Positions 53,489 to 61,880 of a stretch of DNA of 64,000 nucleotides are shown one piece after another. The translations under genes were made by a program, and so were the position numbers. The notes below the pieces were generated by a model. The model did not search any database and was not told where the DNA came from. It saw only the letters and a program-made list of their open reading frames with translations. How positions within the stretch are numbered: position 1 is the first letter of the stretch; each line of letters opens with the position of its first letter. The DNA is from GWB2-37-7 sp049684915 (GTDB taxonomy: Bacteria > Bacillota > Clostridia > Lutisporales > Lutisporaceae), in assembly GCA_049684915.1 (NCBI GenBank), contig JBAVGO010000142.1, positions 1 through 64,000 on the forward strand, read 5' to 3'.

Positions 53489-54106
53489 ATGAGAAAAGAT
53501 TATATGAGGGAAGAATTTATCAGAGCAATGGATAATAGCAAAGAGGAATATTTAGCAGAAATAAAAAATGATTTAGTAAAAATCTTAAGAAGAGATACAA
53601 GTTCGATAAATACTGATAATCTTATAGTAAAAACAAAAGAATTGGATTTTAAAAATCGTTTATATGACTATACCGATTCGATACTGGACGATTTAGATTG
53701 CACTGATTATGTCGAATGCTTGTTTATTGTTATAGGTGCTTATAAAGGAATACCATGCTCAGAGATGGACGAGTCTGCAATGAAATTAGCTATATCTGAG
53801 CTAGATGAAGAATTGAAGAAAACAATTTCCTTAAGCAATTGCAATATTTCAGTAGAAAATGAAAGCATCCATATCATTTGGTTTTTACCAATTCCAATAA
53901 AACTTAGCAATTTTAATGAAAATGCCTTAGTTATTGAAGCTAATGTTGCACGTTATTTGGAAACTATATTTATGGTTAAAATCACTGAAGTATCTGTACC
54001 TTACATGGATGGTCTAGCGTCAGTCTGTGCCGAGTATTATTATGACGAAATCATCGTACCCAATGATATGAATAGTATATTAGGCATTAAATCAGTTAAC
54101 AGTTAA
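53489..54106 (+). CDS. Hypothetical protein, 205 residues
   Basis: I do not recognise a family. AAAGGAGAG precedes the ATG. The N-terminal half is helical and charged. The second half has the strand-helix pattern SIHIIWFLPIPIKL...VIEANVARYLETIFMVKI, similar in layout to the preceding protein. No signal peptide or membrane segment is visible. It is 60 bases downstream of that gene and probably cotranscribed. Confidence 0.6.
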   Translation: MRKDYMREEFIRAMDNSKEEYLAEIKNDLVKILRRDTSSINTDNLIVKTKELDFKNRLYDYTDSILDDLDCTDYVECLFIVIGAYKGIPCSEMDESAMKLAISELDEELKKTISLSNCNISVENESIHIIWFLPIPIKLSNFNENALVIEANVARYLETIFMVKITEVSVPYMDGLASVCAEYYYDEIIVPNDMNSILGIKSVNS

Positions 54107-54220
54107 ACTAGAGTTTATTCTTATATAGATGAGCTATTCATGCACAAAGGTTAGTCTAATCATCTTAAATGGATTTAAGGTAGTTTTAAACCTATATTAT
54201 TAAATAGAAGGAGGAAAACA

Positions 54221-54430
54221 ATGGAAATTTCAGAGAAGACACTTCAGCAGTATCCAGAGATAATGACCGCCCTACAAATTTCTGAATACCTCAGCATAGG
54301 ATATGTAAAGGCTTTGCATCTTATAAAATATAGTGGTATGCACTATATCAAGATTGGCAATACCTTTCGAGTAAATAAAAAGAAATTTGAACTATGGTTA
54401 AATCAGGATGGTCAAATCCATATTCTATAG
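54221..54430 (+). CDS. xis: Excisionase-like HTH protein
   Basis: This 69-residue basic protein has the MerR-like/Xis helix-turn-helix pattern (PEIMTALQISEYLSIGYVKALHLIKYSGMHYIKIGNTFRVNKKKFELWL), like the excisionases of Tn916-type elements. AAGGAGG precedes the ATG. It lies 55 bases before the integrase gene, the usual order. It should bend DNA at the att site and direct integrase to excision. Confidence 0.85.
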   Translation: MEISEKTLQQYPEIMTALQISEYLSIGYVKALHLIKYSGMHYIKIGNTFRVNKKKFELWLNQDGQIHIL

Positions 54431-54439
54431 ATATTTATT

Positions 54440-54458
54440 GGGGGTACATTGTACTCCC
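54440..54458. repeat. Near-palindrome between xis and int
   Basis: GGGGGTACATTGTACTCCC has 9-base arms with one mismatch around a central T. It shares a GTAC core with the replication iterons. It could be an operator controlling integrase expression. Confidence 0.45.
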
Positions 54459-54485
54459 TCTATTCTTTAAGAGAGGAGAAAACAA

Positions 54486-55682
54486 ATGACAACTTACTCA
54501 GGACACATAAGAAAAAGACCTACTAAAAAATCAGAAAACCGATGGCAAATTGTCATTGAATTGGGTTATGACCCATCAGGCAAACGTCAAAGAATCTTCA
54601 AAACAGTTGAGGGAACAAAGAAAGATGCGTCTGCTGCCATGACTGAAATGCTAAATGAGTTGAATAAAGGTACATATATCGAGCCAAGTAAAATGACTTT
54701 AACACAATATCTTAGGGATTGGCTTCAGACTTATGCTGTCAACCTGAGTCCTACCACAGTTGCAGGATATACTGTCAACATTGAGAATCATATTATTCCC
54801 TACCTCGGACATGTTCTTATGCAACAAATTCAATCTATACAAGTACAAAAGATGTACGAATACTTTTTAAGAAAACCGTTGAGGAATGATAAGATTGGTT
54901 TGAGTCCACGTTCAATTAAGTATATTCACACAACCTTACATGAAGCATTATCTCATGCTGTACGCATGCAAATCATTGTTAGGAATGTTACTGACTTTGT
55001 AACTACTCCCAAACAGAAAAAGTACAGGTCAACTGCATATGAAGAAGAACAAGCACTTGAACTTCTAGAAATATCTAAAGGCACCGATATGGAAGCTCCA
55101 ATAACTCTTGCCTTGGGATTAGGATTGCGCCGTGGCGAATTGCTCGGATTAAAATGGCATGATATTGACTTCAAGAATAAACAGGTTCGTATTATTAATA
55201 ACCTAATCTATGCAAATAAAAAATTGGAGTTTAAAGACCCTAAATCCGAATCAGGAATAAGAACTTTAGAAATGCCTGAAGGTATGATTGCAATACTAAA
55301 ACGCCATCAACTTAAGCAAAAGGAATATAGGCTATTTTATGGTTCGGAATATCAAGAAAATGACCTTGTTTGTTGTTATGAGGATGGACAACCCTATATC
55401 CCAGGCACATTCTCAACAAAATTTACTCGTTTTTTGAGTCGAAATAATCTTCCAAAGATAAGATTGCATGATTTGCGACATACTAATGCCTCACTAATGC
55501 TACAGTATGGTGTTCCTGCTAAAGTAGCTTCACAAAGATTGGGTCACTCTACAATTGGCATAACGATGGATTTGTACTCTCATGTTATAGGCGATATGCA
55601 AAAAGATGCAGCATCAAAAATTAATATTGGTATTTTTCAAAAATCGGTCATCGAAAAGGTGGCTAAATCTGATTGCATGTAA
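54486..55682 (+). CDS. int: Tyrosine recombinase integrase (Tn916-like)
   Basis: This 398-residue protein has an N-terminal AP2-like arm-binding domain (about 1-60), a SAM-like core-binding domain (70-165) and a catalytic domain (185-375). The catalytic residues are R215 (GLRRGEL), K253, H328 and R331 (HDLRH), H354 (LGHS) and Tyr364 (DLYSH). It should insert and excise the element at the tRNA-Ser(GGA) gene, which begins about 140 bases downstream. GAGAGGAG precedes the ATG. The gene is intact, so the element may still be mobile. Confidence 0.95.
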   Translation: MTTYSGHIRKRPTKKSENRWQIVIELGYDPSGKRQRIFKTVEGTKKDASAAMTEMLNELNKGTYIEPSKMTLTQYLRDWLQTYAVNLSPTTVAGYTVNIENHIIPYLGHVLMQQIQSIQVQKMYEYFLRKPLRNDKIGLSPRSIKYIHTTLHEALSHAVRMQIIVRNVTDFVTTPKQKKYRSTAYEEEQALELLEISKGTDMEAPITLALGLGLRRGELLGLKWHDIDFKNKQVRIINNLIYANKKLEFKDPKSESGIRTLEMPEGMIAILKRHQLKQKEYRLFYGSEYQENDLVCCYEDGQPYIPGTFSTKFTRFLSRNNLPKIRLHDLRHTNASLMLQYGVPAKVASQRLGHSTIGITMDLYSHVIGDMQKDAASKINIGIFQKSVIEKVAKSDCM

Positions 55683-55715
55683 ATGCTAGTAATTGCAACT
55701 ATTTTTCAATGCTAT

Positions 55716-55759
55716 GCCGTCGAGCTGCCGTCGCAAGGTCGTCAAGCAGTCGTCGAACT
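55716..55759. repeat. Four tandem 11-bp repeats next to the att site
   Basis: The units are GCCGTCGAGCT, GCCGTCGCAAG, GTCGTCAAGCA and GTCGTCGAACT, so all share a G(C/T)CGTC core at one-turn spacing. They are GC-rich in an AT-rich element and lie between the integrase stop and the tRNA terminator. They are good candidates for integrase arm-type binding sites. Confidence 0.7.
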
Positions 55760-55781
55760 ACAAAAAAACGAAGCAAAAACT

Positions 55782-55813
55782 AAAAAACCTCTGAGGCTTA
55801 AAGTCCTCAGAGG
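55782..55813 (-). terminator. Terminator of tRNA-Ser
   Basis: CCTCTGAGG (55788-55796) pairs perfectly with CCTCAGAGG (55805-55813). On the minus strand it is followed by a run of six T. It lies 12 bases past the tRNA 3' end and was brought in by the element. Confidence 0.85.
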
Positions 55814-55825
55814 TATTGATTACAA

Positions 55826-55883
55826 TGGCGGAGAGAGCGGGATTCGAACCCGCGGAACCTTTAACAGCTCACACGATTTCCAG
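55826..55883. repeat. Right attachment site within tRNA-Ser
   Basis: This 58-base copy forms the functional 3' part of the tRNA gene, from the encoded CCA to the anticodon loop. It is the partner of 43947-44004. Confidence 0.88.
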
Positions 55884-55916
55884 TCGTGCGCCTTCAACCA
55901 GCTCAGCCATCTCTCC
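55826..55916 (-). tRNA. tRNA-Ser(GGA)
   Basis: This is a 91-base class II tRNA on the minus strand. The acceptor GGAGAGA pairs with TCTCTCC, followed by G73 and an encoded CCA. The anticodon loop CTGGAAA carries GGA (55879-55881), the variable arm is long as in serine tRNAs, and the T-arm stem GCGGG pairs with CCCGC. It is the insertion target of the 11.9-kb element, which replaced its 3' half. Confidence 0.95.
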
Positions 55917-56068
55917 ATTTAATAGAGCGTTTGCTCGTACTCATGTATTATACTAGATACTTCATAATTTTTCAACAGGAAATTTATATATTATTTAAAA
56001 CAAAATATATATAAAACTCGTATTATATGATAATGTTAAACATATATCTGTTTGAAAGGAAATACATT

Positions 56069-57214
56069 ATGAAGATACAATTTGATAAAACCCTGTTAAA
56101 ATACTGCTTGTATATTGTTTTAACCGCTACAGCACTATATATACTGTATGCTGTGATTGGAAACATAGGGACGATATTTACCACGATTTTTGCAATATTG
56201 AAAAATATATTTTCAATATTGTCTCCATTTATAATAGCTTTGGTTATAGCTTATCTGTTGCATCCAATGGCAAAGTGGATGGAAGTTAAGCTTATGAGCA
56301 AAACAAAGTTTACTCATAAGCTTAAACGTACACTTAGCGTGTTACTTACATACTTGCTTATAGTCGGCATTTTCATATTTTTCATATATAGCACATATGT
56401 GATGATTGGTGGACAGCTCACTGATAATCTTAAAGTAAATAATATGATAGAGTCTATCATGAAATACGGTCAAAAGTACAATGACATATTCCAAACAGCT
56501 CTTACCAAGCTAGAAACAAGTGGCTTGTCCGAAAGTGTAAAACAACAGTTTAAAAATTTAATAGAGCGAACAAACGGACTTATGGGTTCTGTAATAAATG
56601 GAATTTTTGAATGGCTAAGAAGACTGGGCAGCAATCTGCTGAACATACTGCTTGGTGTGATTATAGCCTTCTATCTTTTAAAGGACATGGATTATTTCAA
56701 AAAATTAACAAATGATGTTTTTAAAGCTTTATTCAAACCAAATACAAACAAAAAAACAAAATTGTTTTTCCTAGACGTTAATAATGTGATTTCTAAGTTC
56801 ATAAGAGGACAGCTCCTAGACGGCATCATAGTAGGTATATTGAGTTCCTTAGGTTTGTGGGCGATAGGTTTGGACTTCTCTTTGCTTATTGGTATGACTG
56901 CTGGTATAGCGAACATTATACCTTATTTCGGACCAGTAATAGGTTCTATTCCTGCAATAATAGTCGGACTGCTTAGCGGAGTACCTATCAAAGCACTGTT
57001 TGCAGTAATAGTATTGGTACTGGTTCAGCAGCTTGATGGAGCGATAATTGCTCCTAAGGTTGTAGGAGAAAGCGTTGGATTGCATCCCGTGTTTGTTATT
57101 CTATCCATAATTATTGGTGGTGCATATTTCGGACTGCTAGGAATGTTTCTGGCAGTGCCTGCAGCAGGAATAATAAAGATGCTTATAATACGTTGGAGAC
57201 AAGAGAACATATAA
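56069..57214 (+). CDS. AI-2E family transporter (YtvI/UPF0118-like)
   Basis: This protein of about 381 residues has seven to eight membrane segments and matches the AI-2E/PerM family. Marks include IIALVIAYLLHPMAKWME near the start, DGIIVGILSSLGLWAIGLDFSLLIG, and the family hallmark ANIIPYFGPVIGSIPA. Members export small molecules or ions (one exports AI-2, others are Na+/H+ antiporters). The longest frame starts at 56027; AAAGGA supports the ATG at 56069. A perfect palindrome terminator follows. Confidence 0.88.
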   Translation: MKIQFDKTLLKYCLYIVLTATALYILYAVIGNIGTIFTTIFAILKNIFSILSPFIIALVIAYLLHPMAKWMEVKLMSKTKFTHKLKRTLSVLLTYLLIVGIFIFFIYSTYVMIGGQLTDNLKVNNMIESIMKYGQKYNDIFQTALTKLETSGLSESVKQQFKNLIERTNGLMGSVINGIFEWLRRLGSNLLNILLGVIIAFYLLKDMDYFKKLTNDVFKALFKPNTNKKTKLFFLDVNNVISKFIRGQLLDGIIVGILSSLGLWAIGLDFSLLIGMTAGIANIIPYFGPVIGSIPAIIVGLLSGVPIKALFAVIVLVLVQQLDGAIIAPKVVGESVGLHPVFVILSIIIGGAYFGLLGMFLAVPAAGIIKMLIIRWRQENI

Positions 57215-57217
57215 ATA

Positions 57218-57247
57218 GTAAAGGGAAGCAATTGCTTCCCTTTACTA
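57218..57247. terminator. Bidirectional palindromic terminator
   Basis: A perfect 30-base palindrome (AGTAAAGGGAAGCAA and its complement) starts four bases after the stop of the AI-2E gene and faces the convergent opp operon. A similar AAGGGAAGCAA hairpin ends the ArsR gene at 59461-59507. Confidence 0.8.
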
Positions 57248-57273
57248 TTTTGTAGATAATTAGATATACGGTT

Positions 57274-57405
57274 TTAAATTATATAACAAGCGACGAAATG
57301 ATCTGGAGCTACTTCTTTAAGCTCAGACATTTCTTGACTGCATATGTATCAAATGATATATGTAAATCTTTGACTTCCAATATTTTTCTTTTTCTATACC
57401 TACAC
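57274..57405 (-). pseudogene. Remnant of an oligopeptide ABC ATPase gene (oppD-like)
   Basis: Just downstream of oppC, behind a GGAGG site, the minus strand encodes ILEVKDLHISFDTYA, the typical start of OppD. After a few codons it changes frame into MSELKEVAPDHFVACYII and TAA, the typical end of an OppD/OppF protein. About 300 codons, including Walker A, signature and Walker B, are missing. The gene therefore suffered a large internal deletion and cannot encode an ATPase. Confidence 0.75.
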
Positions 57406-57411
57406 ACCTCC

Positions 57412-58326
57412 TTATCTTCTTAATTTTGGATCTAGTGCATCTCTCAGACCGTCACCAAGTAATTGTAATGCCAGCATTGTCATACTAATAAATATTGATG
57501 GTATAATCATCTGATATGGACATGACTGCATAGCTTTTATACCAATACTGGATAACTGTCCCCAGCTTGTTTTTGGAGGCTGGATACCCAAACCTATAAA
57601 GCTTAGAAATGCTTCACCAAATATCGCACCGGGTATAGCAAATGTTAATGATACTATAATTACTCCAAGTGTGTTTGGTATTAAGTGTTTCAGTATTACT
57701 CTTAATGGGGTTGCGCCTAGTGTTTTTGCAGCTAGTACAAAATCTTGCTCTTTTAGAGATAAAACCTGACCTCTTACAAGTCTCGCAAGTCCAAGCCAGC
57801 CGGTTATGACAAAAGCTAATATTAAATGCACTAAATCAGAGCCTAAATATACAATTATTAATGTTATTAAGATTAGTGATGGTATTGCTATAATAAGATC
57901 TATTGCCCTCATTATTAACATATCGAACCGACCACCAAAATAGCCGGAAGCTCCACCGATTATAGTACCAATTATGCTGTTTATAACAGCAGTTACTATC
58001 CCTATAAATAATGAAACCTTTGCACCTTCCCATATTCTTTCCCATAGGTCTCTTCCAATTTCATCAGTACCAAACCAATGTTGTAAGTTTGGCGATTGAT
58101 CCACATTACTAAGATCGTTTGAATAGTAATCATAAGGTGTTATCATAGGACCAACAAATGCCATAATAGCTAAAAGTATGATGAAAAATAATGAAAACAT
58201 AGCTATTTTATTCTTCTTAAATCTTCTCCGAGCATCCTGCCAATAAGTCATACTATATCTTATAATTGCTTGTGATTTTTCTTCACTGATTCCAACATAT
58301 CTAAACTGTTCCTTTTTTAGCTCCAT
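57412..58326 (-). CDS. oppC: Oligopeptide ABC transporter permease OppC
   Basis: This 304-residue protein has six membrane segments and matches OppC/DppC. It shows FGTDEIGRDLWERIWEGAKVSL, the permease EAA-type loop (AKTLGATPLRVILKHLIPNTLG) and the ending GDGLRDALDPKLR. It pairs with OppB, encoded 13 bases upstream, to form the channel for di- or oligopeptides. The ATPase gene that should follow is only a remnant and no binding-protein gene is near, so the system may be inactive or depend on distant subunits. Confidence 0.92.
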   Translation of the reverse strand: MELKKEQFRYVGISEEKSQAIIRYSMTYWQDARRRFKKNKIAMFSLFFIILLAIMAFVGPMITPYDYYSNDLSNVDQSPNLQHWFGTDEIGRDLWERIWEGAKVSLFIGIVTAVINSIIGTIIGGASGYFGGRFDMLIMRAIDLIIAIPSLILITLIIVYLGSDLVHLILAFVITGWLGLARLVRGQVLSLKEQDFVLAAKTLGATPLRVILKHLIPNTLGVIIVSLTFAIPGAIFGEAFLSFIGLGIQPPKTSWGQLSSIGIKAMQSCPYQMIIPSIFISMTMLALQLLGDGLRDALDPKLRR

Positions 58327-58339
58327 CTTTATGCCCCCT

Positions 58340-59257
58340 CTACTTAGCTACTCTGATTCTTGGGTCAATTAGACCATATACTATATCAACAACAAAGTTC
58401 ATCATTACCAAAAATGCACCATAGAATATTGTTGTACCCATAATCATTGGGTAATCTAGATATCGCACTGATTTTACAAAGTATTGTCCAAGCCCCGGAA
58501 TAGCAAAAATTGACTCTACAATCAGTCCTCCAGTAAACAAACCTGCTATAGTAGGACCCATGATTGTGATTATAGGGAGCAATGCATTTCTTATTTGATG
58601 TTTAACTGTAACCTGTATAGGTGATAATCCCTTTGCTTTTGCAGTTTTAATGTAGTCTTGTCCAATAACCTCAAGCATACTTGCTCTCATATACTTTGCT
58701 AAAGAAGCTAGTGTGCCAAGTCCTAAAACGAATGTCGGCATTATTGTGTGAGCAAATGACTTGTAGGTTGCAACTGGTAGCCAGTGCAGCTTAACCCCGA
58801 AAAACCACTGTATAAGTCCGGCAATTATAAAGTTAGGAACTGATATACCAATAACGGCTATCAAAATACTAAATCTGTCCCACCCTTTGTCATGATTTAG
58901 TGCTGCGATTATACCTAATACACCACCTGTAATAGTAGCAAATACCAGTGCTCTTAATCCAAGATTCGCAGATACTGGAAAGTTGTTTGCGATAACGTCG
59001 TTAACTCTACGTGCTTTGTACCATAATGAGTTCCCAAGGTCTCCTTGAACTAGATGCCCTAAGTAGCTAATGTACTGTTGATGCAACGGTTTGTCTAAAC
59101 CATAGTATTTCATCATGTTAGCTTTGATTTCTGGAGTGATTTTATCACTTGAGAATGGGTCGCCAGGTACTAGTCTTACAAGGAAGAAAGTTACTGTTAT
59201 AAGTACCCATACAGTTATAAGTGATATAAGAAATCTGTTAAAAATGTACTTTACCAT
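58340..59257 (-). CDS. oppB: Oligopeptide ABC transporter permease OppB
   Basis: This 305-residue protein has six membrane segments and matches OppB/DppB. The start MVKYIFNRFLISLITVWVLITVTFFLVRLVPGDPF and the loop DYIKTAKAKGLSPIQVTVKHQIRNAL are typical. The ATG has a GGAGG site upstream. It is the first gene of the decayed opp operon and is itself intact. Confidence 0.92.
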   Translation of the reverse strand: MVKYIFNRFLISLITVWVLITVTFFLVRLVPGDPFSSDKITPEIKANMMKYYGLDKPLHQQYISYLGHLVQGDLGNSLWYKARRVNDVIANNFPVSANLGLRALVFATITGGVLGIIAALNHDKGWDRFSILIAVIGISVPNFIIAGLIQWFFGVKLHWLPVATYKSFAHTIMPTFVLGLGTLASLAKYMRASMLEVIGQDYIKTAKAKGLSPIQVTVKHQIRNALLPIITIMGPTIAGLFTGGLIVESIFAIPGLGQYFVKSVRYLDYPMIMGTTIFYGAFLVMMNFVVDIVYGLIDPRIRVAK

Positions 59258-59460
59258 TTTCTACCTCCTTCGTTTTTGAATTTAGATATGCCGCAGCTGC
59301 ATATTATAAATTCAGTATATTCTGACATTTTGAATTTTCACGTAATTAAGTGTAGTATATTTGTGTTAATTTTAGTAATTATTGTTAACAAATAGATGGC
59401 AGTGAAATAATACGACTATAAAACGAGGCGTTTTTTTGAGCGGTTGTGTCAAAGGCATAG

Positions 59461-59507
59461 AAATAACAAAAGGGAAGCAACTTCAAATTGCTTCCCTTTT
59501 GTTATTT
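59461..59507 (-). terminator. Terminator at the end of the ArsR-type gene
   Basis: 20-base arms (59461-59480 and 59488-59507; core AAAAGGGAAGCAA) pair perfectly around a 7-base loop and overlap the stop codon of the gene at 59502. Flanking A/T runs allow action in both directions. Confidence 0.85.
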
Positions 59508-60527
59508 CCCCAATAAATACTCTATACCCTCATCAAAATGCTTCTTTATCTCCTGTTCATTTGCTTCAAAGTATTTTATATTCTTGATTCTTTTTTCTGT
59601 TATCAAATCAACGGACTTCAGCACCTCTATATGGTGAGATATTGTAGCGGTGGTCAGGTTTAACCTTTCTGCCAGCAGTTTTCCATAGGTTGGCTCTTTT
59701 ATGATAGCTCTTAGTATCTCCAGCCTAGTCCTATCTGATATTATCTTAAACACTTGAGATATGCTATCCCCTATTTTGCTCACGGAGTCTTCCAACTGTT
59801 CCATTGCAAAAACCACCATCTGTGCATCAGCACAATAAAATCTAAATTTTCTAGGTGATATAAAATAAGACGGTATAAAGTAATACTCCCTAAAGTCAAA
59901 TATTCTCTTGAACTGCCTATCCATTATCTCTTGAGAAACATCCAAAGTAGTTTTATCCTTCAGCTTGGCTTGTATCTTGTTGCTCAATTTACTGTAATCC
60001 TCTTTTAGCGAATCCAACTTGTTTTTAAGTATGCTATTGTTCATTTCCTTTATCAGGTTTATGATGTCTGCCTTAAACTGAGGTGTGTTGTAAAAAAGCA
60101 GCTCTAAACCCTTAATGTTGTCGTTTACCAGACGCGGCTTTTCTTCTGCTAGTGTCTTTAAGCTCTTTTTCCTGCACATCACTTCTTGTATCTGATTGTA
60201 ATCTAGCACTTCACCCAATATAGTATATATAAAATTCACATCATCATATGTGCTCATATGTTGTATAAGAAGCGAAACATCATCAAAGGCTCTTTCTTTG
60301 AGAATAAACTCAAATAGCTCTAGCCCTTGCAGTCTCATACCCGATAGAACCTTAATGAGCTTTAAGCTGTTTGTAGAAAGATTACTAAGCAACTCACTTG
60401 CAAGCTTTTCTGGAAATTTATGATGGCTTCTATCTGATAAAAAATGTATTGCTGCTACCAGCTCAATGGCTATTGAATTTTTCACCTGTATTACTGGTGA
60501 GTTTTTGTGTTCCATATCTAACGTCAT
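59502..60527 (-). CDS. ArsR-type winged-helix transcriptional regulator
   Basis: This 341-residue protein has a C-terminal ArsR/HTH_20 winged helix at about 255-335 (FKIISDRTRLEILRAIIKEPTYGKLLAERLNLTTATISHHIEVLKSVDLI). The N-terminal 250 residues form a helical region without a family that I can name. No metal-binding Cys cluster of classical ArsR is visible, so it probably senses another signal. AGGAGTG precedes the ATG. It lies upstream of the opp genes on the same strand but ends in its own strong terminator. Confidence 0.85.
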   Translation of the reverse strand: MTLDMEHKNSPVIQVKNSIAIELVAAIHFLSDRSHHKFPEKLASELLSNLSTNSLKLIKVLSGMRLQGLELFEFILKERAFDDVSLLIQHMSTYDDVNFIYTILGEVLDYNQIQEVMCRKKSLKTLAEEKPRLVNDNIKGLELLFYNTPQFKADIINLIKEMNNSILKNKLDSLKEDYSKLSNKIQAKLKDKTTLDVSQEIMDRQFKRIFDFREYYFIPSYFISPRKFRFYCADAQMVVFAMEQLEDSVSKIGDSISQVFKIISDRTRLEILRAIIKEPTYGKLLAERLNLTTATISHHIEVLKSVDLITEKRIKNIKYFEANEQEIKKHFDEGIEYLLGK

Positions 60528-60628
60528 ATTCTCACTCCTGATTTGATTTTTATCTAATCTCTATAAGAAGTATTATATCATAAGTATATATTAATTGGTA
60601 GAAAAAGGCTTTTATTAAAGCCTCTTAT

Positions 60629-61855
60629 CTATACCTGTTTATTATGCTTATGTTTATACATTTCCATATCTGCTCTTATAATGAGACTTCCTATTTGGGG
60701 CTGCTCTTCAAAATCATAAGCTATTAGTCCATAGCTTATACCAAGCTTATAAGGCTTCGCCTTCCTTACATTGTTTTCATTCAATGCCTTCTCAATTCTT
60801 CTAAGCACCTGCTGACCCTTTTTCATATCACACTCGGGCAGCACTAACAGGAATTCATCTCCACCCATTCTGCAGAGTCCATCTGACTCCCTGATTATTT
60901 CCTTAAGCACATTTGTGATAAACAGTATGTAATCGTCACCTTCCTGATGTCCATATGTGTCATTAACTACTTTTAGCCCATCCACATCTATATAACAAAT
61001 CATCAAATCCCATTCATTGCGCTTACAAAGCTGAATTTGCTTCTCCAACACTATGAGACCTGCTCTTCTGTTTAGAGTACCTGTAAGTATGTCCGTGGTA
61101 GCATATACCTGAAGCTTCTTCTGTGCATCCTTTATTTCAGTTATATCTCGCACTACCCCTACCTTTGCCAGCACATTTCCGCTATCGTCTCTTATGCTGG
61201 AGCTTGATACTAGGGATGGAAACTCACTACCATCTTTCTTAATATGATAAATCTCGTTCATGTACATACCTTCATCGGTGTCGTTCCAATCCCTATGCCC
61301 GTCATTGCACTTGCTTAGCATACAACAGTTTCTTCCAACTACCTCTTCTTCACTAAAGCCAAAGGTCTCAGTGAAAGCTTTATTCACAAATATTATATTA
61401 TCATTTATGTCTGTGATATATACACTGTCTCCAATGCTCATAAGCGCATGTGAAAGTATTTTAAGCTGCTTTTGGTTTTGAATTCTCTCTATAGCTTTCT
61501 CTATAGTTATAGGTAGTACCTTAAGATAATTGCCAGCGCTGTCCTTTACTAGATAATCGCAGGCTCCCTCATGCATAGCTCTTACAGCTATTTCTTCATT
61601 GCCTGCTCCTGTAGTGATAATTACTGGTGTTTCTTTTAGAAGCTTCATAACATCAAAGGAAGTGCCATCTCCTAGCATATAATCAGTAATAACCAAATCA
61701 AAGCTATCGCTTTTTACAGCCGCAGCAGCCTCCTCAGCGGAACCCACTATCATGTACTCATAGTCAAGCTGACCCTGCCTGACCATCTTTTTAAAAGCCA
61801 TTTGATCGATGATATCGTCTTCCACCAGTAGTATCTTATAACCTTTATCTTTCAT
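60629..61855 (-). CDS. Response regulator with PAS and GGDEF domains (diguanylate cyclase)
   Basis: This 408-residue protein has a receiver domain (1-120; acidic pair E12-D13-D14, phospho-acceptor D58), a PAS domain (about 130-245) and a GGDEF domain (250-408). The active-site motif GGDEF is intact at 331-335, and an inhibitory RxxD (R322-E-S-D325) lies five residues before it. It should make cyclic-di-GMP when phosphorylated and be feedback-inhibited. It is the last gene of the signalling operon, 25 bases after the single-domain regulator. Confidence 0.93.
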   Translation of the reverse strand: MKDKGYKILLVEDDIIDQMAFKKMVRQGQLDYEYMIVGSAEEAAAAVKSDSFDLVITDYMLGDGTSFDVMKLLKETPVIITTGAGNEEIAVRAMHEGACDYLVKDSAGNYLKVLPITIEKAIERIQNQKQLKILSHALMSIGDSVYITDINDNIIFVNKAFTETFGFSEEEVVGRNCCMLSKCNDGHRDWNDTDEGMYMNEIYHIKKDGSEFPSLVSSSSIRDDSGNVLAKVGVVRDITEIKDAQKKLQVYATTDILTGTLNRRAGLIVLEKQIQLCKRNEWDLMICYIDVDGLKVVNDTYGHQEGDDYILFITNVLKEIIRESDGLCRMGGDEFLLVLPECDMKKGQQVLRRIEKALNENNVRKAKPYKLGISYGLIAYDFEEQPQIGSLIIRADMEMYKHKHNKQV

Positions 61856-61880
61856 AAGATCCTCCTACCAAAGTTTTTTA

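Larger units (their letters stand above)
43947..55883. mobile_element. Integrative element in tRNA-Ser(GGA), about 11.9 kb
   Basis: The element lies between 58-base direct repeats of the tRNA-Ser 3' half. An integrase and excisionase gene are next to the intact tRNA end, a prim-pol/D5-type replication gene with iterons is in the middle, and a restriction-modification gene is at the far end. No capsid, portal, terminase, relaxase or conjugation genes are seen. This layout fits a phage satellite or a small self-replicating integrative element carrying a defence cargo. The boundaries are seen directly; the satellite label is inference. Confidence 0.85.

Noticed and set aside
55683..55922. Plus-strand open frame of 79 codons after the integrase
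   Set aside because: It overlaps the tRNA-Ser gene and its terminator on the opposite strand and has no ribosome site.
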